The notes under the pieces were generated by a model. That model was not told where the DNA came from. It searched no databases and saw nothing but the letters and a program-made list of their open reading frames with translations. The position numbers and the translations under genes were made by a program. DNA of 64,000 bases. It comes from Hippopus hippopus (taxonomy: Eukaryota; Mollusca; Bivalvia; Cardiida; Cardiidae). The DNA lies in contig OX328098.1 of NCBI GenBank assembly GCA_946811185.2, positions 41,603,650-41,667,649 on the forward strand, in the 5' to 3' direction. The stretch's first letter is position 1. Each line of letters starts with the position of its first letter. This document shows, piece after piece, positions 52,489 to 61,921 of the stretch.

Positions 52489-52691
52489 CCCATTACCTGT
52501 ACATTCCCGAGTTTTAACAACCCTTGGATATTACTTTAGGAAACATTGTGGGAAAAGGGGAAAATCCTGGTAACCATTTTCTCCTTTTCTAGCATTGTTT
52601 TCTATCATTCTAGCAACCTTTCATTCAATATGTCATCTATGAATGTTTTCACTTTGAATCGGCATAAAATATTGTTGTTTAATGGCGTTAA
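52485..52691 (-). mobile_element. Family A MITE abutting the OTU gene stop codon
   Basis: TTAACCCATTACCTGTACAT to TGTTTAATGGCGTTAA. Its right TTAA (52688-52691) contains the TAA stop of the OTU gene read on the other strand. The palindrome is partly collapsed (AAATCCTGGTAACCATTTTC). Confidence 0.9.
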
Positions 52692-54532
52692 GGACTAAAC
52701 TCAGTTACAAATACATTTCTGTAAACACCGTAGCTACAGGGTGGAATATCTTCCGATTTGCACTTTTTTTGATACAGTTTAAACATCTTTCTAATAGATG
52801 GGCATGTCTTTCTAATACCTCTAGATGTATAATGCCATGCTACAACTGGAAATGACTTTATGTGTTCTCTGATTACATTCAGCTTTTCATTGGGTGTTTT
52901 ATTACTTGCCGCACTTCTGCCTCTTTCATCTCGACCTACAAAACTGCCTACTATTCCTTTTTTTTTGAGAGCATAGTCCACGGTCGTTTTTCCAACACTC
53001 AATACACCCAAAAAGAATGTTTGGCAAACTCTTTCCCTGTCCACAGTCAATGTATTTGACACTGGAAGATGGTATTTTAAGGTTTTTTGCCTGCGTCCTG
53101 TATATTTTTTCTGAATACCTGACATAACAACATTTTGGCAAATGAAATTTCTTTGTTTTTCATAGCTTCCGAAATCCCAAAATGTTTTAAATAACATTCT
53201 TGCCTGTGATTCCGATATCTTTTCACGACACTTAAATTTGCATGCTGAACAGGAATTATATTTCATTGTTTTCTCTTTGACCACCTTTCCACAGCTGCTG
53301 ACATATTCTTGTCCATGACTCCGCCTAGTTTTACGAATATTTCTCTTCCAGTTCTCTTGTTTTTGATTTCCTATCTTTGACAATGCTGTTTTTCTGTCAT
53401 CAGCTGGAGTCCAGGCCATAATATTTGGATGTGTTTCTGATCTTTCTTCCCTGTGATTTTCACTGTGTTGCCCAGATGATGTTCCATCATAGTGTTCATG
53501 ACCAGATAGAGCTATATAAGCAAGATTGATTGTTTTACCAGAGCAGGAGCCAAGATCTGGTTTCACCTTCATTACTGGACTTGACAACTTACTAGAAAAT
53601 ATCTTTACCATGCAGTTGAACATATTTGCAATAGCAAGTGGTATATAATCTGCTAGACTAGAATTCCAGAGACCGTCAACAGACAAATCTTCAATATTGT
53701 CATCAAAAACTTGAAATTTGTCCATTGGTTCCATTTTAGAAAGGTGTTCCAAAAATGGCAAATAGTGATGTTTTTCTCTTTTGAGATGATCCACAAGTGC
53801 CTTTCTCAAAGAGAGTGTGTCATGTATCTGGGATGTCTTTTCAACCTGAGTTAAAATGGCATTTAACATACAATTACCATCAGCTGGTACCAAGATTCTT
53901 TGTAGACCATTGCTTGTAAGCGTATCATCAAGCCTTGCAACATGGTAACTGAGGAGTTCCTTCTGAAGAGCTGCAATTTGTTTGCTGGTTTCACTTTTCT
54001 TCTTCTTCATTCTAGATTTTACTTTCAGTTTATCTACATCGCCTTTTGTTTTCGTAGTTTTGACCCTAATGAAATCATTGACTGAGGATCCCTCTGCTGT
54101 ACTGTTGCTGGAGCTTTGGTTTGATGGAATGTGAGAATGTTCACACCAATTTTTACCTTTCGTAGCTCTATCAAGTTTTTGATCACTTGCTGGGGATTTC
54201 TCTGTTAATCTCTTGCTGGGACTCTGGTTTGATGGAATATAAGAATAATCACTGTCTGAATCACTATCCTTAGCATGGCATAGTGAATTAGAAACTTGTC
54301 TCCTTTGTTTGAAATTATACTTGAAGTTTGCCAATTTTGCATTCTGTTGTTTCCTTGAGATTTTGAATAATTGTATTGTTGCTTTTTTGATTGACATGCC
54401 TAAGTATTTCTTTGTAAGAGCAGCCTTCCTCCACTTGTATAAATGCAGCAATCTTTTACTGTTTGTTGACTGGATGAGTGGCTGGTCCTGCCAGTTAGGA
54501 CAGGAGGGAGAATTTTCTGATGTGGTATCCAT
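52688..54532 (-). CDS. OTU-domain cysteine protease fused to a Cys-rich domain
   Basis: 614 codons from the first ATG (54532-54530); the frame is open a few codons further, but only from a TTG. Residues ~25-90 are basic, ~90-195 low-complexity (two similar YIPSNQSPS/HIPSNQSSS motifs) and lysine-rich. The OTU domain is ~205-350: PADGNCMLNAI holds the catalytic Asp and Cys (C221) and GHEHYDG the His (H347). OTU enzymes cut ubiquitin chains. Residues ~410-614 carry SCSACKFKCREKI, FWDFGSYEKQRNFIC, VGRDERGR and SIRKMFKLY. I recall this pattern from many uncharacterised, partly transposon-derived invertebrate proteins, but cannot name it. No intron is visible. Two tandem copies of ACAGGTCTTCAAGCTGAGG (54556-54594) precede it. 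It could be a host gene or a domesticated or decayed transposon gene. Confidence 0.8.
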   Translation of the reverse strand: MDTTSENSPSCPNWQDQPLIQSTNSKRLLHLYKWRKAALTKKYLGMSIKKATIQLFKISRKQQNAKLANFKYNFKQRRQVSNSLCHAKDSDSDSDYSYIPSNQSPSKRLTEKSPASDQKLDRATKGKNWCEHSHIPSNQSSSNSTAEGSSVNDFIRVKTTKTKGDVDKLKVKSRMKKKKSETSKQIAALQKELLSYHVARLDDTLTSNGLQRILVPADGNCMLNAILTQVEKTSQIHDTLSLRKALVDHLKREKHHYLPFLEHLSKMEPMDKFQVFDDNIEDLSVDGLWNSSLADYIPLAIANMFNCMVKIFSSKLSSPVMKVKPDLGSCSGKTINLAYIALSGHEHYDGTSSGQHSENHREERSETHPNIMAWTPADDRKTALSKIGNQKQENWKRNIRKTRRSHGQEYVSSCGKVVKEKTMKYNSCSACKFKCREKISESQARMLFKTFWDFGSYEKQRNFICQNVVMSGIQKKYTGRRQKTLKYHLPVSNTLTVDRERVCQTFFLGVLSVGKTTVDYALKKKGIVGSFVGRDERGRSAASNKTPNEKLNVIREHIKSFPVVAWHYTSRGIRKTCPSIRKMFKLYQKKCKSEDIPPCSYGVYRNVFVTEFSP

Positions 54533-54555
54533 CACTGATTCAGACAAGTCTGACC

Positions 54556-54594
54556 ACAGGTCTTCAAGCTGAGGTACAGGTCTTCAAGCTGAGG
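54556..54594. repeat. 19-20 bp direct repeat upstream of the OTU gene
   Basis: ACAGGTCTTCAAGCTGAGG occurs twice back to back, ending about 25 bases before the first ATG. It may be a simple slippage duplication in the 5' UTR. Confidence 0.85.
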
Positions 54595-54775
54595 AAAAAC
54601 GATGACAAGTTTATTACCTATTCTAAAAATAGTGTATCATCAGAAACATGCATTGACAAACTTCAGCCTCAAAGTGCCAAATAAACCCAGCAGAAACTTT
54701 CATCCTAGAAATATGACCCAAATCATTGCAATTTTGTAGTTGCTTTGTCTACATTGTCTTTTGCATCAGCAAAGC

Positions 54776-54838
54776 AGACAGTGTAGACTAAAGATCAGGC
54801 TGCACATTTTGTGCAGCCTGATCTTGATCTTCACTAGT
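54776..54838. repeat. Family B foldback element
   Basis: GACAGTGTAGACTAAAGATC faces GATCTTGATCTTCACTAGT. The flank again contains TCAGCAAAGC. Confidence 0.85.
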
Positions 54839-55082
54839 TGCAAATGCAACTAAGTTGGTGAAAGATGCTTTAGGGGTTAAAATCCTGACCAGCTTCATTG
54901 TTTGTTTATATAGTGTGCAGTGCTTTTTTCTCCACCATTTCAGTTGATTGAGTCGGTCAGGGCACCTATCTATGCATTCATGAGGTTTCTGTTACGATTA
55001 CTTTCCACAACATTCTATCCAAGGCACTGGTTGCTTTCTTACACAAGTAATGTCAAAATACACGTAGTGCTTAGGAGTGAGG

Positions 55083-55640
55083 ATTGACTGATTAAATAGT
55101 GTTTTAAGCCACTTTCAACATTATTTCAGATATCACAGCTGGAACTCATATTTTCATGTATGTCCTTGGTTTCACCAGTGCCCAGCCCCAGTAGCTCAGT
55201 TGGTAGCGTACAGGACTTGAGAACAGAGGGTCGTGAGTTCGATCTCTGGCTCGGCCAATTTCTTTCCAAGGATTGATGATGGTAGTTGCAACAGGATTCA
55301 TTCCTCTTCCACTGCTGACTATTGTCTTGACGATGGTTATGTGGGAAAGCAGCCAGTGGCTTGGAAAGAAAATTGTGCTGAGTACTGGTTAAAGAGACTC
55401 CTGGAAAGCATGGATAGGTGCACTGGCTGCCGTGGTATAACTGAAATAATGTTGAAAACGGCATTAAACACAATACAATCTATCAATGGTTTCACCAGTA
55501 CTAGGCTAGGGCTCTTGAGTGTCTTCTCCGAGGACAATTTTATGAAAAACCTAGTGTTTCCAGTGAGGCTCGAACCAGGAGATTCCAATTTACAAGTCCT
55601 ACACTTTAACACTGAGCAACGCAGGACCTGCTTCACCCAG
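55083..55640 (-). repeat. SINE (family 2) interrupted by a family 1 SINE
   Basis: The left part, 55083-55179, has the tail (TGACTGATTAAATAGTGTTT). The right part, 55487-55640, has the head, whose minus strand carries TTGCTCAGTGTTAAAGTGTA and GGTTCGAGCCTCAC as A and B boxes. TGGTTTCACCAGT is repeated at the break. Confidence 0.93.
55180..55486 (+). repeat. Full-length tRNA-derived SINE (family 1)
   Basis: 307 bp. The A box TAGCTCAGTTGG (55192-55203) is a perfect match to the usual consensus, and the B box GAGTTCGATCT is at 55235-55245. The body follows, then tail AACACAATACAATCTATCAA. The 13-bp target duplications TGGTTTCACCAGT (55167-55179 and 55487-55499) fix both ends. It is the best copy of this family here and could still be transcribed by Pol III. 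Confidence 0.95.
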
Positions 55641-55800
55641 AGATATGAAATAGCATAAAGTTATGCAAATACTTACTCAAATAGTAAAGTTATGCAGTTC
55701 AGTGAGACTTGTTTTCAGGCTTGATGCTTGCTTACAAAGAAGCAGTTTTGTGAATAGTTCACTTGAACCTTTAGCACTGTGCTACACTGCCAGGACAGCT

Positions 55801-56029
55801 TTAACCCTTTACCACACTATCCCGAGTTTTAACGACCTTAAGAAAGAAGCCTTTTGAAAACATTGTGGGAAAAGGAGAAAATGCTGGTAACCAGCATTTT
55901 CTCCTTTTCCCACAATGTTTTCTCCATTTCCTATAGCCATTTTCATCATTTTCGCGGCATTTAATTTGTTGTCTGCAAATGTTTTGCATTTGGACAAGTT
56001 CAGAGTTTTGTCGTGTGATAAAGAGTTAA
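55801..56029 (-). mobile_element. Family A MITE, complete
   Basis: TTAACCCTTTACCACACTAT to GTGTGATAAAGAGTTAA. The 65-base palindrome (55856-55920) is perfect. Confidence 0.96.
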
Positions 56030-56253
56030 CCCTTTACCACAAATTTTTTTAGTTTTTATGATCTAAAGGAAAGAGGCTTTGAAAGCATGGTAGGAAAGAG
56101 AGAAATTCTGGTATCCAGCATTTTCTCTTTTTTCCCACAATGCTTTTTAACCTATTATAGACAAAAACCACAAATATGACATAAATTTAATTTCTTGTCT
56201 GCAAATGCTTTCAATTTTGACAAGTCTCAATTTTGTCGTTTTGATGAGGAGAT
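56026..56253 (-). mobile_element. Family A MITE, diverged, sharing TTAA with previous
   Basis: TTAACCCTTTACCACAAATT at the left; right end TTTTGATGAGGAGATAA. Palindrome arms are diverged (AGAAATTCTGGTATCCAGCA). Confidence 0.85.
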
Positions 56254-56332
56254 AAACAAGCCTGCAGGATTACAAGATTTTCCAAAGAAAAGATAATAAA
56301 TACAGGCTTGATTGCACCTATGTATAAAGCCT

Positions 56333-56584
56333 GTTCTGTGAAAACGGGGTTTAAATGCATCAGCAAGAAGTATCAACCCAAGTCAGTCTGCAAAGTCTTC
56401 GCAGGCTGACTTATGTTGAAACAGTTTGCTAATATGGTCAACCATATGTAGCTCAAAGGACCAGTTTACCTCATGATTTAGTCAATTATTCAACAAAATG
56501 GATTTTATAGATCCATATAAATTATGTGATGACTTGCTTGATATTATGCATCATAAAGATGCATTAAACCTCCTTTTACCAGGG
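56333..56584. mobile_element. Family C MITE, diverged
   Basis: TTCTGTGAAAACGGGGTTTA at the left and AACCTCCTTTTACCAGGG at the right. The internal hairpin has AGTCAGTCTGC facing GCAGGCTGACT. Confidence 0.8.
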
Positions 56585-56798
56585 TATAGCTTTTGTATTT
56601 AGAACCAATAAATTCCATGGAGGAAGGGGTTTATCATCATATGACCAAATAATCACAATCTTCAACAATTTTCCTTGTTCTTCTGCATTCTTTAACCTTT
56701 ATCCTGCTAAATAAGCGAATTGAAACTTTCAAATCGTTACCAGAAACTGAACTTTTGCTATTTCAAGGGTATTTTTTGGGGGAAAGATATCTCCTTAT

Positions 56799-56864
56799 CG
56801 GACAGTGTAGATCCAAGATCAGACTGCACATTCTGTGCAGTCTAATCTTGATCTACACTGTCCG
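56799..56864. repeat. Family B foldback element
   Basis: CGGACAGTGTAGATCCAAGA faces TCTTGATCTACACTGTCCG, about 30 bases per arm with few mismatches. Confidence 0.92.
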
Positions 56865-56958
56865 AAAAAGGACCTTGACTCGGGCTTAGCAGCCTAAGGG
56901 TTAAATAAACCATAAAATAAAATCATAAAAATAATAGAAATATAAATAACAGAAGCAA

Positions 56959-57166
56959 GTTAACTCTCTTGCAGACAACAGAATTTTAGACTCCACCAAA
57001 GCAGAGAGCATTAAATTTTGCAGACGACATATTCATTGCAGCTCAAACTGATGATATGTCTTAAAATTTGTAGGATACATAAGTGAAAAGGTATCCAGCA
57101 TTTTCCCACAATGTCTTTTTCATAGCCTTCTGTCTAAGGTATGTGAAACCCCTGGCAAAGAGTTAA
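56959..57166 (+). mobile_element. Worn family A MITE
   Basis: TTAACTCTCTTGCAGACAAC to CTGGCAAAGAGTTAA. The left arm is lost; only AGGTATCCAGCATTTTCCC remains. Confidence 0.75.
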
Positions 57167-57668
57167 TAAACCTAAATTGTAGGTACAGATCAAATAAAAT
57201 GTGATACTTACATTTCCATTCAGACAGTCCTCATGCTGTATGCAAACTTAACTTTCCCAGGATTCAGTGTTTGTGTTGACTCTACACAATTCTTATTCAA
57301 AATAAACACATGCCCATCAACCCAAGATATTACTCTCAGCCGACAGCAATGTCTTTTTACGGTCGGCTGATTTCATAATAATAGGGGAAACCTACATTCC
57401 TTTCTTCTAAAATGCACGTTGTACTGTTTATAATGGGTGTCTTCCCATTTGTCCTACATTTTGAAAAAACAATAAGGCACTTACCTGTATGGTTTAGGGG
57501 TGATATAAGGGCAAGTGTGAATATAGTCTGTATCAAACAGAGTAATTTAATGAAGCAATGTGTTTTACCTGTCTTACCTTTTATGTGTTTGTTTTGTTAT
57601 ATTGTGTATGTCAACACAGGCTAAAATTATCATCTGAGAGTAGTAAATATTAGGCAATAATCTCCTTT
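57167..57668. other. Non-coding with a small hairpin and splice-like motifs
   Basis: TCAGCCGAC (57338) faces GTCGGCTGA (57362). On the minus strand a GTAAGT donor at about 57487 and another GTAAGT near 57225 are strong, but the sequences before them give no recognisable protein. Possible untranslated or alternative exons; not called as genes. Confidence 0.35.
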
Positions 57669-57888
57669 ATTCTTTACCAGTTGACAAAATTTTAGACTTT
57701 TCCAAATTGAAAGCCTTTGCACACGACAAATAGAATGTGGCTGAAATGATAGAATTTGCCTAGCATCTGAAACACTGTGGGAAAAAGGAAAAATGCTTGT
57801 TATCAGCATTTTCTCCTTTTCCCCTTATGTTTTTGGAAGCGTTCTTCTTCCCTGTTACAAAAATACTGGACTATTTGGTAAAGGGTTA
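57669..57888 (+). mobile_element. Family A MITE
   Basis: TTCTTTACCAGTTGACAAAA to ATTTGGTAAAGGGTTAG, with centre AATGCTTGTTATCAGCATTT. Confidence 0.87.
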
Positions 57889-58080
57889 GTGGAGACCTTA
57901 TCTTTACAAATATCCAATTACCAACAATAAACCTGGGCATGGGCAGATAAAAGGGGCTAACTGCAAAACAGCGTCTATCTGCTTCCAAAGAAAGGCACTT
58001 AGCACCTTCTTGCATAAAAAACATTGCATTACACAGACAGCCCCTTTTGCATTTTGATGAACTAATTGTCAGACTAGTTT

Positions 58081-58303
58081 TTAACTCTTTACAAAACCAC
58101 AAAACTCTGGACGTCCTTTTTGAAAGCATTTTCACACGGCAAGTTAAATATAGCTGAAATAGTTGAAATTGACTTTGGAAGGGGTAAAAAACACTGTGGG
58201 AAAAGGAGAAATGTTAGTTACCAACATTTCCTCTTTTTCCAACAATGTTTTTTAACATCTCCCTTCCCAAAAACATTGAAATTCTGGATTGTGTGGTAAA
58301 GGA
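58081..58303 (+). mobile_element. Family A MITE
   Basis: TTAACTCTTTACAAAACCAC to GTGTGGTAAAGGAAAAA. The palindrome carries paired change AATGTTAGTTACCAACATT. Confidence 0.87.
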
Positions 58304-58396
58304 AAAACCCTTTACCACACAATCCGAAGTTTTAAAAACCTACAGAAGGAAAGCTTTTGAAAACATTGCCGGACAAGGAGAAAATGCTGGTAAAAA
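58304..58396 (-). mobile_element. Family A fragment, 3' truncated
   Basis: AAACCCTTTACCACACAATC and the left arm up to GAAAATGCTGGTAAAAATTG. It abuts the previous copy tail to head. Confidence 0.75.
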
Positions 58397-58920
58397 TTGT
58401 CATTATCTGGAGTTAAAAATTTTAAAGAGGCTATGGTGCCCTAAAACCTATACGATAATCGTAAAGATACCGCACGAAGGCTGCACAGAAAAAGGGTCGC
58501 TGTGGGTCGCTCTGTGGTCTAATGTAACTTCAGGATTACGTGTATTAAGCTTTATCTACACTTTACTTTGCCAAGTTATAGGATACAATTGCAAAACTAG
58601 AGGCCCTTGAGGGCCTGAATCACTCTATTAACAGTGATTTTTGCTTATTTTCTAGCATACATCGTTATGTAGGCATGGTGAATTGAACAAATAGTGAAAT
58701 AATATAAATACAATTTCTCAAAACCAATTGTTGGAATCTAACCCAATTTGATAGGTTCTCAGTACTTATTGTATTAAACAATCCCTGCAATTTTCAAAGA
58801 AAAATCGTCAATAATGTGGACTGAGTTGAGTAAATAACTCTTAAGTCATCAAATGGCTGCTTTTCTTAAAATGATTTCTTGATTTTCTTCATTTTTAATA
58901 AGGTTTATTTTATGGTGCAA
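58397..58920. other. Non-coding; one palindromic repeat end
   Basis: CTAGAGGCCCTTGAGGGCCT near 58598 is a repeat terminus like those of families D and E. No coding feature is supported. Confidence 0.4.
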
Positions 58921-59063
58921 ACAAGAAGGCAAACTGGCCCTAAAGCACTCACCTGAGTGATCTACAATTGATAAAACTGCAGAGATCCTGGTTTTAATGA
59001 TGTAAAACACACCAGTGAAAGTGACCTACTTTTTGACCAGACATGACCAAATCTCCAACTTCA

Positions 59064-59691
59064 CGGGTAGGAAACTTCATATTCGGAGCCAGTGGCTCTG
59101 ACGAGAAAATGTTGTGTTGGTCTTCCGTTTCTGAAAATGTCGGCTGAAAAACAACCAAAAAACAGGTAAGCTTGTCACTATTTGTAATCATGTGTTCTTA
59201 TGTCTTTGAAATTCAAAAAAAGGAGAATGTCATGCAATGCTCTGGTCTTTCAACGTGTTTTCTATACTATGGAAAGTTGTAACAAGTGTACGATGTTGTC
59301 TGAATCATTTGTGGCGTGGGTTGACCGTAGCAGAAATAATACGTCATGGACTTAAATTCAGTCCGTTATTGCCATTTAATTGGCAAATTAGACAGAGTCT
59401 TGCTGTCCCAAAAGCCTGAATTAATATCTTGACATGTAACATTCACTGCTGGTAAAGAATTGAAAAGAAATAGCACAAAAAATGATAAAAATAAAGAAGG
59501 GCTCCGATTATGTGGACCGGCTCTGAGTTTGCAAGTCGGCACCGATTGGTGAGGGTTTCTTTTCAAAAATTTAGTTTTCTGTAGTTACTTAGGAAGTAGG
59601 CTTTGTTTTTCGTAAATACCTTTCAGTCCAAATGTGGTACAATTTTTGGATGGAACATGACCAAATTCATGAAAATAGGAAGGACTGGTAT
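59064..59691 (+). repeat. Left arm of a large inverted repeat (~628 bp)
   Basis: From GGGTAGGAAACTTCATATTC to ATAGGAAGGACTGGTATT. It matches the reverse complement of 60121-60752 with roughly 94% identity by eye and only short indels. Confidence 0.95.
59144..59172 (+). CDS. Candidate first exon MSAEKQPKN| inside the left arm
   Basis: An ATG followed by nine codons ends at a strong donor (AACAG|GTAAGC). The same ATG, codons and donor are preserved in the opposite arm. The two copies point toward each other across the spacer. I do not recognise the peptide. Conservation could simply reflect recent duplication, but the surrounding arm has several differences while this 29-base segment has none. 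Confidence 0.35.
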
Positions 59692-60120
59692 TGTCACGAT
59701 TGAAAAATGCTTTCCAACATTAGTATATCTAAATTTTGATAATACTGTGTAGCTTTTGATTAACAGAATGGTGTATACATGTATATATAGCATTTTTCAT
59801 GCTTTCGTCGTAAGTGCAGCCCACACGTAAGCAAAAATAATGAAAAATATTTGGCATCTTCGGAAGGATATTTGGTCTTGAAATAGTCATCGAAAAGCTA
59901 AAAGGAAAATGTACCGACCGTAGCAGAGATACTGAATCGAAAAAAAAAAACTTTTACAAAGCGCAAGAAATACAATTGACCTATTCGCAATACACGCCTC
60001 AGGGTATATGTGTGAACACTTAACTCTTTTCAACACTTAACTCTTTACCAAATGACAAAATTTTAGACTTGTCCAAACTGAAAGCATTTGCAGACGACAA
60101 AAATAAAACTTGACTCAAAA
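59692..60120. other. Spacer of the large palindrome
   Basis: 429 bases between the arms. The last ~92 bases (from TTAACTCTTTTCAACACTTA, 60029) are a + oriented family A fragment, with AAAGCATTTGCAGACGACAA, that stops exactly at the right arm border. This suggests that the arm's inner edge is a rearrangement junction. Confidence 0.7.
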
Positions 60121-60752
60121 ATACCAGTCCTTCCTATTTCCATGAATTTGGTCATGTTCCATCAAACAAATGTACTACATTTTGGACTGAAAGGTATTTA
60201 CGAAAAACAAAGCATACTTCCTAAGTAACTTTTTACAGAAAACTAAATTTTCGAAAGGAAGCCCTCATCAATCGGTGCCGACTTACATACTCAGAGCCGG
60301 TCCACATAATCAGAGCCCTTCTTTATTTTTATCATTTTTTTGTGCTATTTCTCTTCAATTCTTTACCAGCAGTGAATGTAACATTTCAAGACATTAATTC
60401 AGGCTTTTGGGACAGCAAGACTCTGTCTAATTTGCCAATAAAATGGCAGTAACATACTGAATTTAAGTCCGTGACGTATTATTTCTGCTACGGTCAACCC
60501 ACACCACAAATGGTTCAGACAACATCGTACACTTGTTACAATTTTCCATAGTATAGAAAACACGTTGAAAGACCAGAGCATCGCATGACACTCTCCATTT
60601 TTGAATTTCGAAGACATAAGAACACATGATTACAAATAAGGACAAGCTTACCTGTTTTTTGGTTGTTTTTCAGCCGACATTTTCGGAAACAGAAGACCAA
60701 CACAACATTTTCTTGTCAGAGCCATTGGCTCCGAATATGAAGTTTTCTACCC
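60121..60752 (-). repeat. Right arm of the large inverted repeat
   Basis: From ATACCAGTCCTTCCTATTTC to GAAGTTTTCTACCC. See the left arm. Confidence 0.95.
60655..60683 (-). CDS. Candidate first exon MSAEKQPKN| inside the right arm
   Basis: Mirror copy of 59144-59172, with the same GTAAGC donor. A transcript starting here would run leftward through the spacer into the opposite arm and could fold on itself. Alternatively it is the 5' exon of a gene of the ancestral element that is now missing its body. Confidence 0.35.
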
Positions 60753-61344
60753 ATGACTTATGTGAGATATAATCAAGATAAACATTCTGACCACTCTTCA
60801 TGAATATCAGGCTGAAAATGTGGCCTCCATGGTGCACACAAGGTTTCTCTAAGATTTGGCCCAATTACCAACTTTTTGACCTGACATGACCCAATTTCAA
60901 ATTTGTCTGAGATCTTATGAATCTGACCTATTTTCATGAATACCAGGCTAACAATGTGGCCTCTAGAATACACAATAGGTTTTTCTCAGATTTGGCCCAG
61001 TGACCTACTTTCTGACTCAACATGATTCATTTTCATAATTGTATGAGATATCATCCAGTCAAACAATCTGAGTTTCAAGAGTATCAGGCTGAGTGGCTTC
61101 TACAGTGCACACAAGGTTTTTTTTAAGATTTGTTCCAGTGACCTCCTTTTTGACCTGACATGACCCAATTTCAATCTTGTCTGAGTAATTATCAAGACAA
61201 ATACTCTGACCAATTTTCATGAGTACACAAGGTAATTGTTGATACCCAGACAACGGACGACGCACACAGCACAAAGCATGACGTACGACGGACACAGCAT
61301 GATCCCAAAAGCTCATCTTGAGCACTTTGTGCTCAAGTGAGCTA

Positions 61345-61672
61345 AAGAGACTAACGGATGCGTGGACAGATAGACGGATGGGGCAGACGACAGAAACCAT
61401 GCCATGACATAAGCTCTGCTGGCTTTCAGCCAGTAGAGCTAATAAACAGTCAGACAGGAAAATATTGATTTGACTGTATTTGCAAGAAAAATGGAAGTTT
61501 TTTCCAATTTTAAATTTCTCATAATTTACATGTACATGTACCTGCCCTAAGACAAGCAAAAACTGCAAAACCCGGGACAGAGGAGTTAGTTCTTAGGGGT
61601 TCAGAGAGTTTATGTCATACTACTTCTTCCCTGAGACAACTCTTATGAATGTGAGTACCAATGACATAGATT
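61345..61672. other. Repeat end and non-coding sequence
   Basis: GAGCTAAAGAGACTAACGGA, a GACGGATGGGGCAGACGACA tract and TCTGCTGGCTTTCAGCCAGT lie at 61340-61440 and look like another family D end in reverse. Nothing recognised after 61440. Confidence 0.45.
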
Positions 61673-61673
61673 A

Positions 61674-61921
61674 AAGTCTTTATCAAATGACAAAGTTACA
61701 GACTGCAACAAATTGAAAGCACAAGACAAACTAAGTGTGCCATAAATGATGACTGTGAATGTGAATGTGACTCAATGATGAGATTTGTTCTGGAAAGGAT
61801 AGCAAACCCTGTGGGGAAAACCCTCTGTGCTGGTTGCCTGCATTTTCTCATTTTTCCACAATGATTTCAAAAGACTCCTCCTTCTGGGTCATTCAAACAA
61901 GCTATCATTTGGCAGAGGGTT
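61674..61921 (+). mobile_element. Worn family A MITE
   Basis: TCTTTATCAAATGACAAAGT to TTTGGCAGAGGGTTAA. A GTGAAT triplication near 61760-61778 lengthens the long flank. The palindrome is diverged (TGTGCTGGTTGCCTGCATTT). Confidence 0.78.

Larger units (their letters stand above)
58921..61344. mobile_element. Family E element split by a 1.69-kb palindrome
   Basis: Starts CAAGAAGGCAAACTGGCCCT and then CTCACCTGAGTGATC; ends AGCACTTTGTGCTCAAGTGA. Its diverged units contain TTTTGACCTGACATGACCCA. The part before 59064 (TTTGACCAGACATGACCAAA) and the part after 60752 belong together; the palindrome lies between them. Confidence 0.7.

Noticed and set aside
55192..55260. Possible tRNA gene
   Set aside because: A and B boxes are good, but the acceptor stem does not close, and the sequence continues into a SINE body flanked by 13-bp target duplications.
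57488..57534. Minus-strand microexon between TTTGATACAG and ACAG|GTAAGTG
   Set aside because: Splice sites look good, but it gives a stop codon when joined to the candidate first exon at 60655-60683, and no protein similarity was recognised.
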